Source: Rhodoferax potami (GTDB lineage Bacteria; Pseudomonadota; Gammaproteobacteria; Burkholderiales; Burkholderiaceae_C). Taken from it: DNA of 64,000 bases. The stretch spans positions 1,054,001-1,118,000 of the forward strand of contig NZ_JAVBIJ010000001.1 in assembly GCF_032193765.1 (NCBI RefSeq), written 5' to 3'. Of the stretch, positions 50,003 through 58,827 are shown in pieces; positions within the stretch are counted from its first letter, which is position 1, and each line of letters starts with the position of its first letter. The position numbers and the translations under genes were made by a program. Below the pieces are notes generated by a model, which was not told the origin of the DNA, ran no database searches, and saw nothing but the letters and a program-made list of their open reading frames with translations.

Positions 50003-50983
50003 TCAATGCCCGCCGGACTTGCCGGCACGCAGCCGCGGGTCCACCGCGAAATACAGCAGGTCCACGATCAGATTGATGACCACAAAGATCAAGGCAATCA
50101 GGCAGAGGTAAGCGGCCATGACCGGAATGTCTGCAAACGTCACCGCCTGAATGAACAAGAGGCCCATGCCCGGCCACTGAAACACAGTTTCCGTGATGAT
50201 GGCGAAGGCAATCAAACCGCCGAGCTGCAAGCCGGTGATCGTCATCACAGGTACCAGTGTGTTTTTCAGCGCATGCCCGAAGTGAACAGCGCGTGTCGTC
50301 AGACCCCGCGCGCGCGCGAACTTGATGTAGTCGGTCCGCAAGACTTCCAACATTTCCGCACGCACCAGTCGCATGATCAGGGTGAGCTGAAAAATGGCCA
50401 AAGTGACTGCCGGTAACACGATGTGGTGCCAGCCTTTAGCCGTCAGCAAACCGCTGGTCCACCAGCCGATCTTCACCACTTCTCCGCGGCCGAAGCTCGG
50501 GAACCAGCCCAGCGTCACGGCGAACACCAGAATCAGCAAAATGCCGATCAAGAAGGTGGGAAGCGAGACGCCCAGAAGCGACAGCGTCATAAACACTTGG
50601 CTCAAGAACGAGCCGCGTTTGAGCGCGGCATAAACCCCCATGGGGATCCCGACCGCAAGTGCCAGAAAACCAGCGACCAAAGCGAGCTCAAGGGTGGCAG
50701 GGAAGCGCTCAGCAATCAGCGCGGAGACCTGGGTCCCCTGGCGCAAACTGAAACCGAACTCACCCTGGGCAGCATTCCTGAGGAAATGCCAGAACTGAAC
50801 AATAAAAGGTTGGTCAAGGCCCAGGGCCTGACGCAGTTCCTTGATTTGCTCTTGCGTTGCATCTTGTCCCAGCAAGAAGACGACGGGGTCGCCAACGTAT
50901 TGAAACAGCATGAACGATATGAGGGCAACGGTGACCATCACCAATGCCGCTTGCGCCAAGCGCCGCACTATGAATGCAAACAT
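50003..50983 (-). CDS. Peptide ABC transporter permease (DppB/OppB-like)
   Basis: 326 residues, six helices. Starts MFAFIVRRLAQAALVMVTVA, then GDPVVFLLGQDATQEQIKEL as in DppB/OppB. EAA loop ARARGLTTRAVHFGHALKNT (about 220). Separated from the binding-protein gene by a hairpin. Confidence 0.92.
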   Translation of the reverse strand: MFAFIVRRLAQAALVMVTVALISFMLFQYVGDPVVFLLGQDATQEQIKELRQALGLDQPFIVQFWHFLRNAAQGEFGFSLRQGTQVSALIAERFPATLELALVAGFLALAVGIPMGVYAALKRGSFLSQVFMTLSLLGVSLPTFLIGILLILVFAVTLGWFPSFGRGEVVKIGWWTSGLLTAKGWHHIVLPAVTLAIFQLTLIMRLVRAEMLEVLRTDYIKFARARGLTTRAVHFGHALKNTLVPVMTITGLQLGGLIAFAIITETVFQWPGMGLLFIQAVTFADIPVMAAYLCLIALIFVVINLIVDLLYFAVDPRLRAGKSGGH

Positions 50984-50989
50984 AGATTC

Positions 50990-51022
50990 AAAAAAATGAG
51001 GGCCGCGGCATATGCTGCCGCG
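50990..51022 (-). terminator. Intra-operon hairpin with T-run between dppA- and dppB-like genes
   Basis: CGCGGCA (51022-51016 on the minus strand), loop GCATA, TGCCGCG (51010-51004), then 7 bases and a run of seven T. A leaky terminator or mRNA-stabilising stem after the binding-protein gene, giving more binding protein than permease. Confidence 0.6.
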
Positions 51023-51048
51023 ACCCCGTTTACTAAAGAAGTGCGGTC

Positions 51049-52620
51049 TTACTTAACTTTGACCAAGCGCCAGTCGAGGCGGTTGTCTGCGCGGTGGACC
51101 ACGTCAATGTTCTTCTTCATGGCCCAAGGAATGACTTGGTTATGCAAAGGAATATTGGCAACGTCGTCGTTGTGCAGTTGAAGTGCTTTGGTGAGCAATT
51201 CGGTGCGCAGCTTCAGGTCAGTTTCTTTTTTGGTGCGCTCGATCAAAGCGTCCATCTGAGGGTTGCTGTAACGGCCTACGTTGTAGTTGCCGTCACCGCC
51301 GGCGCCCACGGTGCGAACCAGCGATTGCAGGCTGTACAACGCATCAAATGTGGGCACGCCCCAGCCCAGCATGTAAATGCTGGCTTCGTTGCGCTGGATC
51401 ATGGGGAAGTAGGTCACCAATGGCAGGGTGCGCAGCTTCGCCTTCACGCCGATACGCGACCACATGGCAGTCACTGCCTGGCAGATCTGTTCGTCGTTGA
51501 TGTAACGGTTGTTCGGGCAAGCCAAATCCACTTCAAAACCGTCTTTGTAGCCAGCATCGGCCAACAGTTTTTGAGCAGCAGCCACGTCGAACGGGTAACG
51601 CTTGTGCACGGCTTCGGTCCAGCCAGTGACCTGAGGAGCCACGATGGCGCCGGTGGCTTGACCCAGTCCACGCATGGTGACGCGGGTGATGGCGTCTGCG
51701 TCGATTGCCTGGTAGAGCGCCTTGCGGACGCGCACATCTTTCAGCGGGTTTTTGCCTTTGATGTTGCTGCCCACTAGCTCGTCGCGGAACTGGTCCATGC
51801 CGAAGAAAATGGTGCGGTTTTCAATGCCGTCCATCACCTTCAAATCGGCGTTAGAGCGCACGCGTGGCAAGTCTTGCGGGCTGGGGTCCAGCACTAGGTC
51901 CACTTCGCCGGAGAGCAAGGCCGCCATACGGGTAGCCACTGCCTTGACGGGGGTGTAGACGATTTCTGTCACATTCGATTCACTCTTGCCCCACCAGCCT
52001 TTGTTTTGGGTGAGAACCAGCTTTTGGTCCGGCAACCACTCTTTGAGCATGTAAGGGCCGGTGCCGTTGGCATTGCGGTGGGCAAAATTCTCTTCTTGGG
52101 TCTTGATGTCCTTGGGGGCCACAGACTTGTTCTTCTCGGCCCAAGCTTTGCTCATCACACGCAGCTCGGTCATCTGGTTCAGCAACACGGGGTTGGGTGT
52201 CTTGCTGTAGACGTCGAAGGTGGTTTCGTTGACCTTGACGACCTTGTCCACGCCTTGGATGTAGGGGGTGAAGTTCGATGTCGGCATCATGGCGCGCTGG
52301 ATGGAGAACACAGCGTCATCCACAGTCAACGGGCTGCCGTCATGGAACTTCACGCCACTGCGCAGAGTGAAGCGCATCTGGGTAGGGGAGATGTCTTTCC
52401 AGGCAGTTGCCAGTACGGGTTCGATCTTGAAAGTCTTGCTGTTGTAGTAAACGAGGCTTTCGTAGACCGCGGCGTGAATGCCGTTTTGGAGTGCGTTGTT
52501 TTGGGAGTGGATGTCCCAAGTTGCAATATCACTGGAGCTGGACCATTTGAATGTCTTGGCCTGCAATGCGGTTGCTCCGAATGCCATGGTTGCGGCGAGA
52601 GCGAGTACCTGGAGTTTCAT
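51049..52620 (-). CDS. Periplasmic peptide-binding protein (SBP family 5, DppA/OppA-like)
   Basis: 523 residues with a signal peptide (1-21, ending ATALQA). Family 5 features: FTLRSGVKFHDGSPLTVDD, NANGTGPYMLKEW, VRKALYQAID and the peptide/nickel-type core. First gene of a five-gene operon (binding protein, two permeases, two ATPases). Substrate (dipeptides, glutathione or another small peptide) is not decided by the sequence. Confidence 0.92.
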   Translation of the reverse strand: MKLQVLALAATMAFGATALQAKTFKWSSSSDIATWDIHSQNNALQNGIHAAVYESLVYYNSKTFKIEPVLATAWKDISPTQMRFTLRSGVKFHDGSPLTVDDAVFSIQRAMMPTSNFTPYIQGVDKVVKVNETTFDVYSKTPNPVLLNQMTELRVMSKAWAEKNKSVAPKDIKTQEENFAHRNANGTGPYMLKEWLPDQKLVLTQNKGWWGKSESNVTEIVYTPVKAVATRMAALLSGEVDLVLDPSPQDLPRVRSNADLKVMDGIENRTIFFGMDQFRDELVGSNIKGKNPLKDVRVRKALYQAIDADAITRVTMRGLGQATGAIVAPQVTGWTEAVHKRYPFDVAAAQKLLADAGYKDGFEVDLACPNNRYINDEQICQAVTAMWSRIGVKAKLRTLPLVTYFPMIQRNEASIYMLGWGVPTFDALYSLQSLVRTVGAGGDGNYNVGRYSNPQMDALIERTKKETDLKLRTELLTKALQLHNDDVANIPLHNQVIPWAMKKNIDVVHRADNRLDWRLVKVK

Positions 52621-52740
52621 GGGTAAAAATCCCTTGGTTTAAAGGTGGCGATTATGCATAAACCATACCAATAAAAATTGGCGGAAAACCCTAGGTGTTC
52701 CGGGGTCCAGATCGCGGCTTTTTTCACCCTTACCACGAAT

Positions 52741-52770
52741 AAAAAAAGGCCGGAGAGTCCGGCCTTTTTT
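52741..52770. terminator. Strong bidirectional rho-independent terminator
   Basis: Seven A, GGCCGGA, loop GAG, TCCGGCC, six T. A perfect 7-bp GC stem with A/T-runs on both sides, 18 bp after the stop of the SWIB gene on the minus strand. Confidence 0.9.
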
Positions 52771-52788
52771 GGTAGTCACGCAGGCGAC

Positions 52789-53220
52789 TTACTTCAGGTG
52801 CTTGCCGATCAGGCCAGCCAATTCAAACATGGTGACTTGGGCTTTGCCGAAGATTTCTTTGAGCTTGGCATCGGCGTTGATGTTGCGCTTGTTAGCCGCG
52901 TCTTGCAGGCCGTGCTTTTTGATGTATGTCCAGAGCTTGCTCACCACTTCGGTGCGTGGCAATGCAGCTGAACCGACCACTGCAGCCAGTGCGGAGCTGG
53001 GGGTCAGGGCTTTCATGAACGCGGCGTTCACAGTGCGCTTTTTGGCGGGGGCCTTCTTCGCAGGTGCTGCAGCTTTCTTGGCGGGTGCAGCGGCTTTCTT
53101 TGCAGGAGCCGCAGCCTTGACGGCTACTTTCTTCGCAGGTGCTGCAGCCTTGGTTGCAGGAGCAGCTTTCTTTGCTGGTGCAGCGGCCTTCTTAGCCGGC
53201 GCTTTTTTCGCAGTTGCCAT
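52789..53220 (-). CDS. SWIB/MDM2-domain protein with histone H1-like Ala/Lys/Pro N-terminal tail
   Basis: 143 residues. Residues 1-62 are a repetitive AAPAKK-type tail (PAKKAAAPAKK units), very basic and suited to binding DNA. Residues about 65-143 are a SWIB domain: ALTPSSALAAVVGSAALPRTEVVSKLW, then HGLQDAANKRNINADAKL. This fusion is common in Burkholderiales and is thought to act in nucleoid organisation; chlamydial Hc-like tails are comparable. It is a single gene with its own terminator. The tail causes apparent DNA repeats at 53030-53210. Confidence 0.9.
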   Translation of the reverse strand: MATAKKAPAKKAAAPAKKAAPATKAAAPAKKVAVKAAAPAKKAAAPAKKAAAPAKKAPAKKRTVNAAFMKALTPSSALAAVVGSAALPRTEVVSKLWTYIKKHGLQDAANKRNINADAKLKEIFGKAQVTMFELAGLIGKHLK

Positions 53221-53397
53221 GGTGAATTGTCCTTTTTGAAGTTGGTTTTAGCCCAGCAAAAAAAAGCTTCTTCACTGGTGGCACACATGCTAATGGCAAA
53301 AAAGCGGCTTTCCAAGGGAGCATGGTCAATTTTCCTGCGTGAATGTTGTTTTTTTCATTGGAGAATTCATGCAATTGAGTCCTCAAGGAGTGCCCTG

Positions 53398-53931
53398 ATG
53401 TCCGGTTTCGTGTTTCCTTCGTTTTCCACCTGTGACTTTTGCGATCTCTACAAGGGTGACAGCAGCGGTGATTTCAGGGTGTTGCCCCCTGTCTTTAGAG
53501 AGTTCGGCGGACTGTCAGCCTTCTGTGGGCCGGTGTATACCGTGCAGTGTTTGGAAGACAACAGCTTTGTGAAGCAGGCGGTAGATTCTCAGGGGTGGCT
53601 CGATACGCCAGCGGGCCGCGTGGCGCAGGTGCTGGTGGTCGATGGCGGCGCCTCGATGCAGCGCGCGTTGGTCGGAGGCAATTTGGCCGCAGCAGCGGCC
53701 CGCAATGGGTGGGCCGGTATTGTGGTCAACGGGTGTGTCCGCGATCTTGCAGAGCTGGAGCAGCAGCCTGTGGGCATACGGGCTCTGGCGCCCATGCCAT
53801 TGCCTACCGAAAAACGTCAACAGGGTTTGGTGCAGCTCCCGGTGCGGGTGCAGGGCGTGTGGGTGCGCCCGGGTGACTGGTTGTATGCCGACCGGGACGG
53901 CATAGTGATCGCACCCCGCCCCTTAGTGTGA
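53398..53931 (+). CDS. RraA-like protein / 4-hydroxy-4-methyl-2-oxoglutarate aldolase family
   Basis: 177 residues from the ATG at 53398 with AAGGAG 7 bases upstream. RraA fold: FSTCDFCDLYKGD, GGNLAAAAARNGWAGIVVNG and CVRDLAELEQ; the Arg-Asp pair of the aldolase active site (RD) and the glycine-rich loop are present. Members are either inhibitors of RNase E (RraA) or HMG/CHA aldolases in aromatic catabolism; in beta-proteobacteria without other context RraA-type annotation is usual. Overlaps the 3' end of the EamA gene by 9 bp. Confidence 0.87.
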   Translation: MSGFVFPSFSTCDFCDLYKGDSSGDFRVLPPVFREFGGLSAFCGPVYTVQCLEDNSFVKQAVDSQGWLDTPAGRVAQVLVVDGGASMQRALVGGNLAAAAARNGWAGIVVNGCVRDLAELEQQPVGIRALAPMPLPTEKRQQGLVQLPVRVQGVWVRPGDWLYADRDGIVIAPRPLV

Positions 53932-54861
53932 GGGTGCGCTGCCGCGCCCCGGCAGCGTAGCCAGTACAACGCTCAATAGAGCGATGCCGAACGCCACCAT
54001 CTGAAGGCCACCCAGTGGTTCGCCCAGAACCAAAACGCCCACCACAGCGGCCGATATCGGCAGCATCACAGTGAACACCCCGGCGCGCGAAGCGGGCACG
54101 TTTTTCAGGCCGCTCATCCACAGCCACACGGTCCAGACGCTGGCGGCCAAAGAGTAAAACAGCAGCAGCAGCCAGGAGCCTGCCGTCACTGCGCCGAAGT
54201 CAAACGACCAGGCGACGTAAGCGCCCAGAGGTGTCATCAACGCAAAGCCCCACAAATTAATGAGCGCGGTGATGCGGCGCGGAGTCAGGGCACCGGTGAG
54301 CTTTTTGGCAATCACTGCATAAGCGGCTTCGCAGAGCACTGCGGCAAACACCAGAGCGTTGCCCAAAAGATGGTTGTTCTGATTCAAATCGCCGCTTGGC
54401 GCAGATGATCCGTGCGCAGAGTGCTCACTTTTTGATAGTGCGAGCAAGCCGATACCCAAGGCGCTGCACGCGACAGCAAGCCACGTGCGGCCACTGATTT
54501 TTTCCTTGAGAAACACCCAGCTCATCAGCGCCACGACTGCCGGAATGGCCGCCATGATGACGCCGGCAGACACTGCGGTGGTCATGCTTACGCCGTACAA
54601 CATGCAGATCGAAAACAGAAAGTTTCCGAAGAAGGACTCCAAGAACAAAAACTTGCGGGTGGCGGGACTCATCGGCATTTCGTCTGCGGGTCGCTTGAGC
54701 CAATGGATGGTGGCCAAGCCGCCGATACCAAAGCGCAGCCACGCCAGCAAAAACACCGGGAGCACCATCACCAGCGGCTTGGAGAGTGCGACATAACTGC
54801 CGACGAGTGCCATGCTGGAGGCCAGCAAAGCGTAGGAAAGGAGCCGGGGCGTGGTGTTCAT
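53923..54861 (-). CDS. EamA-family (DMT superfamily) transporter
   Basis: 312 residues with ten hydrophobic helices in two EamA halves (about 5-140 and 165-300). Half 1 ends with AVVALMSWVFLKEKISGRTW and half 2 with AAVVGVLVLGEPLGGLQM, the conserved helix-end E/K-P segments of the family. Exports amino acids or metabolites of unknown identity. Start MNTTPRLLSYALL at 54861. Convergent with the RraA-like gene. Confidence 0.9.
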   Translation of the reverse strand: MNTTPRLLSYALLASSMALVGSYVALSKPLVMVLPVFLLAWLRFGIGGLATIHWLKRPADEMPMSPATRKFLFLESFFGNFLFSICMLYGVSMTTAVSAGVIMAAIPAVVALMSWVFLKEKISGRTWLAVACSALGIGLLALSKSEHSAHGSSAPSGDLNQNNHLLGNALVFAAVLCEAAYAVIAKKLTGALTPRRITALINLWGFALMTPLGAYVAWSFDFGAVTAGSWLLLLFYSLAASVWTVWLWMSGLKNVPASRAGVFTVMLPISAAVVGVLVLGEPLGGLQMVAFGIALLSVVLATLPGRGSAPSH

Positions 54862-55002
54862 GGGGGCACTGTGAATCGGACTAACAAGGACCCGAAGAGC
54901 CTACACCAAGTCACTGGCGCCAAGTGGCTCCATGCACGGGATGTCGCTCAGGTAAGGTCACGCCCATACCAATCAATCGACTTTTTGACTAAAGGATGCT
55001 TC

Positions 55003-55923
55003 ATGGGTGCAGGTACCTTCGCTTACGCGAGCAACAGCAATCGCTTTTTGGCTTGCGAGCCGCTTCAGCACCAGGCGTTTGCCCTGGCGGGCATCCCGTT
55101 TGACGGCGCGGTGACCAACCGCCCGGGTGCACGATTCGGCCCCCAGGAGATCCGGCGCGCATCGTTGATGTTGTGTGATGGGCTGCATCCGCTTTTTGGT
55201 GTGACCCCGATCGATGTGCTGGGTGACGCGGGCGAGTTTGCTTTGCCGAATGCATCGCCCTTGGTGAATGTTCGGGCTGCGATTGAGGCTCAAGCAGACG
55301 CTCTGCTGGCCCAGCATCACTGCGTATTTCTAGGGGGCGACCATTCCGTCACCTTGCCGTTGCTGCGCGCGATCAAGCGCCGCCATGGTGCGGTGGCGCT
55401 GATCCATTTTGATGCGCACTGTGACACCTGGGAGGACCATTTCGGTGAGCCCTCAGGCCATGGCACCTGGACCTACGAGGCGCTGCAAGAAGGACTGGTG
55501 CAGCCTGAAAAAACCATTCAGATCGGGCTGCGATCCAGTGGCACCCGTGCCGCCCGGGAATACGTGCAGGACCAAGGCGGGCTGATCTTTACTGCCCGCG
55601 ACCTGCGCGGGCGCGATGGCGATGGACTTGCAGGTGTGGTCGCGGCCATCCGTGAGCGAATCGGCGACACGCCGGTGTATTTGACGCTGGACATCGATTG
55701 TCTGGATCCTGCATTTGCCCCCGGCACCGGAACCCCCGAGCCGGGTGGCATGAGCAGCTCTCAAGTGCTGACCTTGTTGGAGGAGTTAGCGCCGCTGTCG
55801 TTCATCGGGATGGACTGTGTCGAGGTCGCCCCCGCGTATGACCATGCCGAACTCACCAGCAATGCCGCGGCGACATTTGTCTGGACTTACCTGAGCGGGC
55901 AGGCCGCCAAATTGGCCAAGTAA
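55003..55923 (+). CDS. speB: Agmatinase (ureohydrolase family)
   Basis: 306 residues from the ATG at 55003 (AAAGGA upstream). Di-manganese site in GGDHSVTLP, IHFDAHCDTWED and LDIDCLDPAFAPGTGTPEPGG; all six ligands are present. Hydrolyses agmatine to putrescine and urea; a related guanidino acid (guanidinobutyrate) is the alternative substrate. It opens the polyamine segment, 12 bp before the puuB-like gene, and the neighbours make putrescine the expected product. Confidence 0.87.
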   Translation: MGAGTFAYASNSNRFLACEPLQHQAFALAGIPFDGAVTNRPGARFGPQEIRRASLMLCDGLHPLFGVTPIDVLGDAGEFALPNASPLVNVRAAIEAQADALLAQHHCVFLGGDHSVTLPLLRAIKRRHGAVALIHFDAHCDTWEDHFGEPSGHGTWTYEALQEGLVQPEKTIQIGLRSSGTRAAREYVQDQGGLIFTARDLRGRDGDGLAGVVAAIRERIGDTPVYLTLDIDCLDPAFAPGTGTPEPGGMSSSQVLTLLEELAPLSFIGMDCVEVAPAYDHAELTSNAAATFVWTYLSGQAAKLAK

Positions 55924-55935
55924 CACGCAATTGTC

Positions 55936-57237
55936 ATGTCTCTGCTGAAGTCCGACACCCAACTCCATCGCAACAGCTATTACGAAGCGAGTGTGACCCG
56001 TCCCCCGGCCACTGCGGTGCTGGAGGGCCCGCACCGGGCGGATGTGGTGGTGGTGGGTGGTGGCTTTGCCGGCTTGTGTTGTGCGCTGGATTTGCGCGCA
56101 GCGGGCTACTCGGTCGTGCTGCTGGAGGCGGATCGGGTAGTCAGCGGAGCGTCGGGGCGCAATGGCGGGCAATTTATCGTGGGCGTGGCCAGTGGGCAGG
56201 AACCGCTGGAGCAGCAGGGTGGCAAGACGCTCGCGCGGAGCGTGTGGGACATGTCTTTGGAAGCCGTAGCCCTGCTCAAAGAACGAGTGGCAGAGCACCA
56301 GATCGCGTGTGATCTGGCCACCGGGTACCTGACGGTGGCCGACCGCCCCCGCAAAGCGCGTGCCCTAGAAGCCGATGCCGAGGCACTGGAACGTGACTAC
56401 GGGTTCAGCACCCGCTGGCTAGAGGGGGCTGCCCTGCAGCAGCAGATTCAGAGCGAGCGCTATGTTGCCGCGACGTGGGAGCCCATCTCGGGACATTTGC
56501 ATCCCTTGAAGTACGGCCTGGGTCTCATGCGTGCAGCATTAGCGGCAGGGGTGCAGGTGTTTGAGTCTTCACCGGTGACCGCGCTGGAGCGGGGAGCGAG
56601 GGTGACGGCCAAAACAGCCACCGGTGAGGTACATGCGGATTTTGCCGTCCTGGCGGGCAATTGCACCTTGCCGGAATTCGGCCCCCGGGTGGCGCCGGAG
56701 ATTCGCAGCCGCATCATGCCGGTGGGCACTTACATGGTGGGCACCGAGCCACTGCCTGAGACACTAGCCAGCAGCTTGCTGCCCGCAAACGCGGCGGTGT
56801 GCGACAACAATTTTGCGGTGGACTATTTCCGCCGGAGTGCAGATCACCGTCTCTTGTTCGGTGGCGGGGTGAGCTACTCCACCGCTACGCCGCGCAATCT
56901 GGCGGCCACCATGCAGCAGCGAGTGACCCGGGTGTTCCCGCAACTCGCCAAGGCGCGCTTGGAGTTTGTGTGGGGCGGCTTTGTCGATATCAGCATGAAC
57001 CGTGCACCTGATTTCGGCCGCATCGATGGCAATGTGTATTACTTGCAGGGCTTCAGCGGGCACGGAGTGGCCTTAACCGGCTTGGCGGGGCGTTTGGTCG
57101 CGCAAGCCATTGCCGGTCAGGCCGAGCGCTTGGATGTGTTTGCGCGCATCCAGCATCGCGGCTTTCCGGGCGGGCGCTGGTTGCGCACACCCAGTTTGGT
57201 GCTGGGCATGGCGTATCACCAGCTCAGAGATCTTTGA
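55936..57237 (+). CDS. puuB: FAD-dependent gamma-glutamylputrescine oxidase-like protein
   Basis: 433 residues of the DAO family. Starts MSLLKSDTQLHRNSYYEASV as in PuuB/YgaF-like oxidases; FAD site VVVGGGFAGLCCALDLRAAG (about 36) and SGRNGGQF. C-terminal FQGFSGHGVALTGLAGRLV closes the FAD fold. Oxidises gamma-glutamylputrescine to the aldehyde in the Puu pathway. Runs 12 bp after speB. Overlaps the 3' end of the convergent MocR gene by 14 bp. Confidence 0.88.
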   Translation: MSLLKSDTQLHRNSYYEASVTRPPATAVLEGPHRADVVVVGGGFAGLCCALDLRAAGYSVVLLEADRVVSGASGRNGGQFIVGVASGQEPLEQQGGKTLARSVWDMSLEAVALLKERVAEHQIACDLATGYLTVADRPRKARALEADAEALERDYGFSTRWLEGAALQQQIQSERYVAATWEPISGHLHPLKYGLGLMRAALAAGVQVFESSPVTALERGARVTAKTATGEVHADFAVLAGNCTLPEFGPRVAPEIRSRIMPVGTYMVGTEPLPETLASSLLPANAAVCDNNFAVDYFRRSADHRLLFGGGVSYSTATPRNLAATMQQRVTRVFPQLAKARLEFVWGGFVDISMNRAPDFGRIDGNVYYLQGFSGHGVALTGLAGRLVAQAIAGQAERLDVFARIQHRGFPGGRWLRTPSLVLGMAYHQLRDL

Positions 57238-58687
57238 GCGCGCCAGCAACCAAGCGGGCGAGCTGCGGGCCCCAATGCGCAATGTCCTGCAAGGTGGCGT
57301 ATCCGTAGCCGATCACGAGGCCTTTGGCGTCGCGCCGTGCGAGACAGTAGGCGGACAGGGGGCGAACCACCATGCCGGCTTGTCCGATCCGGCGGGCCAG
57401 CGATTCGTCGTCCAGCCTTGTGGGAAGCTGCAGGCACAAGTGCAAGCCCTGCTCAGCGCCACTGATGCTCGCGTTCGGTCCCAATATGGGCTGAAGCGCG
57501 TCCAGCAAGCATTTCCGGCGCTGTGCATAGCTTTGTCGCGCCTTTCGCAAGGCCGCCGCAAAATGGCCCAGCTCTATGAATTCCGCGAGTGCTGCCTGCA
57601 GGGGGAGTTGCCCCGGCCGGTTGAGGTCGTAGTGGGCTTGCTTGAAAGCCGCAGCTACGGTTTTGGGGACGACCAGATACCCCAGCTTGAGGCCCGGGTA
57701 GAGCACCTTGGAAAAGGACCCGAGGTAAATCACCCGGCCGCTGTGATCGAGCCCGGCCAAGGACGAGAGGGGAGGGCCGCTGAAACGGAACTCGCTGTCG
57801 TAGTCGTCCTCCAGGATCCAGGCGTTGTGTTGCCGGCCCAAGGCTAGCAATTGTTGCCGGCGGGCGAGCGACATGACGGCACCGGTCGGGTACTGGTGCG
57901 ATGGCGTGGTGTAAATCAGCCGGGGCGGGTGCTGGTCGTCCAGAGGGCCGGGCGCCATCCCGTGTGGGTCGACGGAAACAGGGTGAAGCTGTAAGCCGGC
58001 AGCAGTGAATGCCTTGACGGCACCCCAGTACGCGGGATCTTCCATCCATACACATTGCCCGTGGTCCGCGAGCATGTGGGCGCACAAATCGAGAGACTGT
58101 TGGGTTCCATTGGTGATCAGTACCTGATCCATATCGACCGGCACACTGCGCGATACCCGGAGGTAGTCGGCCACTGCACGCCTCAAAGGAGTGTGGCCGC
58201 CGCCGTACGAGTAGTCCAGCATCTCGGGGTAAGTCATACGCCAATGCTTGTTTTGCAGGCGTTGCCAAAGGGCCACTGGGAAAGCGCTGAAGTCGGCGAC
58301 ACCCGGGGTAAACGGCTGCACTTCGAGTTGGGCGGAGGTGAACTGGGTGGCCACAGCAATTCCCCGGCTCGACAGCCCGGAACCCTTGTCTTCTCGCGCA
58401 GGCTGGAGGCGCGTCACCGGGCGTGACTGCTCGTTGACGTAGGTGCCACTGCCCACCCGGCTGACGAGGTAGCCCTCAGTGACCAGCTGGTTGATGGCGG
58501 CCACCACCGTGTTGCGCGACAAGTTCAGATCCTGGGTGAGTTCGCGGCTGGAGGGGAGCTTGTCTCCGGCATGGAGCTTGCCTTGCAGCACTGCCCGGCG
58601 CAGGGCTTCATACAGTTGGCGGTGCAGCGGCATCTGCCCTTTGTTGCTGAGCTGGTGCATTTCACTGAGGATGAGTTCTGACAGCAT
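57224..58687 (-). CDS. MocR-family regulator (GntR winged helix plus PLP aminotransferase-like domain)
   Basis: 487 residues. GntR winged helix at about 15-85 (QMPLHRQLYEALRRAVLQGK, SSRELTQDLNLSRNTVVAAI). Type I aminotransferase fold from about 120, with ILEDDYDSEFRF and the PLP Lys in GSFSKVLYPGLKLGY. GabR/PdxR/TauR-like proteins sense an amine or PLP adduct. Divergent from puuA, so it probably activates or represses the polyamine genes. No good ribosome-binding site is visible before 58687. Confidence 0.9.
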   Translation of the reverse strand: MLSELILSEMHQLSNKGQMPLHRQLYEALRRAVLQGKLHAGDKLPSSRELTQDLNLSRNTVVAAINQLVTEGYLVSRVGSGTYVNEQSRPVTRLQPAREDKGSGLSSRGIAVATQFTSAQLEVQPFTPGVADFSAFPVALWQRLQNKHWRMTYPEMLDYSYGGGHTPLRRAVADYLRVSRSVPVDMDQVLITNGTQQSLDLCAHMLADHGQCVWMEDPAYWGAVKAFTAAGLQLHPVSVDPHGMAPGPLDDQHPPRLIYTTPSHQYPTGAVMSLARRQQLLALGRQHNAWILEDDYDSEFRFSGPPLSSLAGLDHSGRVIYLGSFSKVLYPGLKLGYLVVPKTVAAAFKQAHYDLNRPGQLPLQAALAEFIELGHFAAALRKARQSYAQRRKCLLDALQPILGPNASISGAEQGLHLCLQLPTRLDDESLARRIGQAGMVVRPLSAYCLARRDAKGLVIGYGYATLQDIAHWGPQLARLVAGALKDL

Positions 58688-58709
58688 GAGGATGCAAATG
58701 GTTAAAGTG

Positions 58710-58760
58710 GCACCATGGAGGCCTTTTAAATGGCTCCGGTTTGCAACCAATTTTGCACCA
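58710..58760. promoter_or_regulatory. Repeated GCA(A)CCA boxes, candidate MocR operator
   Basis: GCACCA at 58710-58715, GCAACCA at 58743-58749 and GCACCA at 58755-58760 all point the same way in the gap between the mocR gene and puuA. Direct repeats of ATACCA-like boxes are known for MocR regulators. Weak statistical support. Confidence 0.35.
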
Positions 58761-58827
58761 GAATGATTTGATCTACAGCGCCGCACTGCAGGCATGATGG
58801 CGGTGCAGCACCCCAAGGAGATACAAC

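Noticed and set aside
53030..53210. Regularly repeated DNA that could suggest a CRISPR array or tandem repeat
   Set aside because: The repeats are codons of the AAPAKK tail of the SWIB protein; units are short, imperfect and in frame, without spacers.
54703..55002. N-terminal extension of agmatinase
   Set aside because: Overlaps the divergent EamA gene; the translation is low-complexity and a proper AAAGGA-ATG start exists at 55003.
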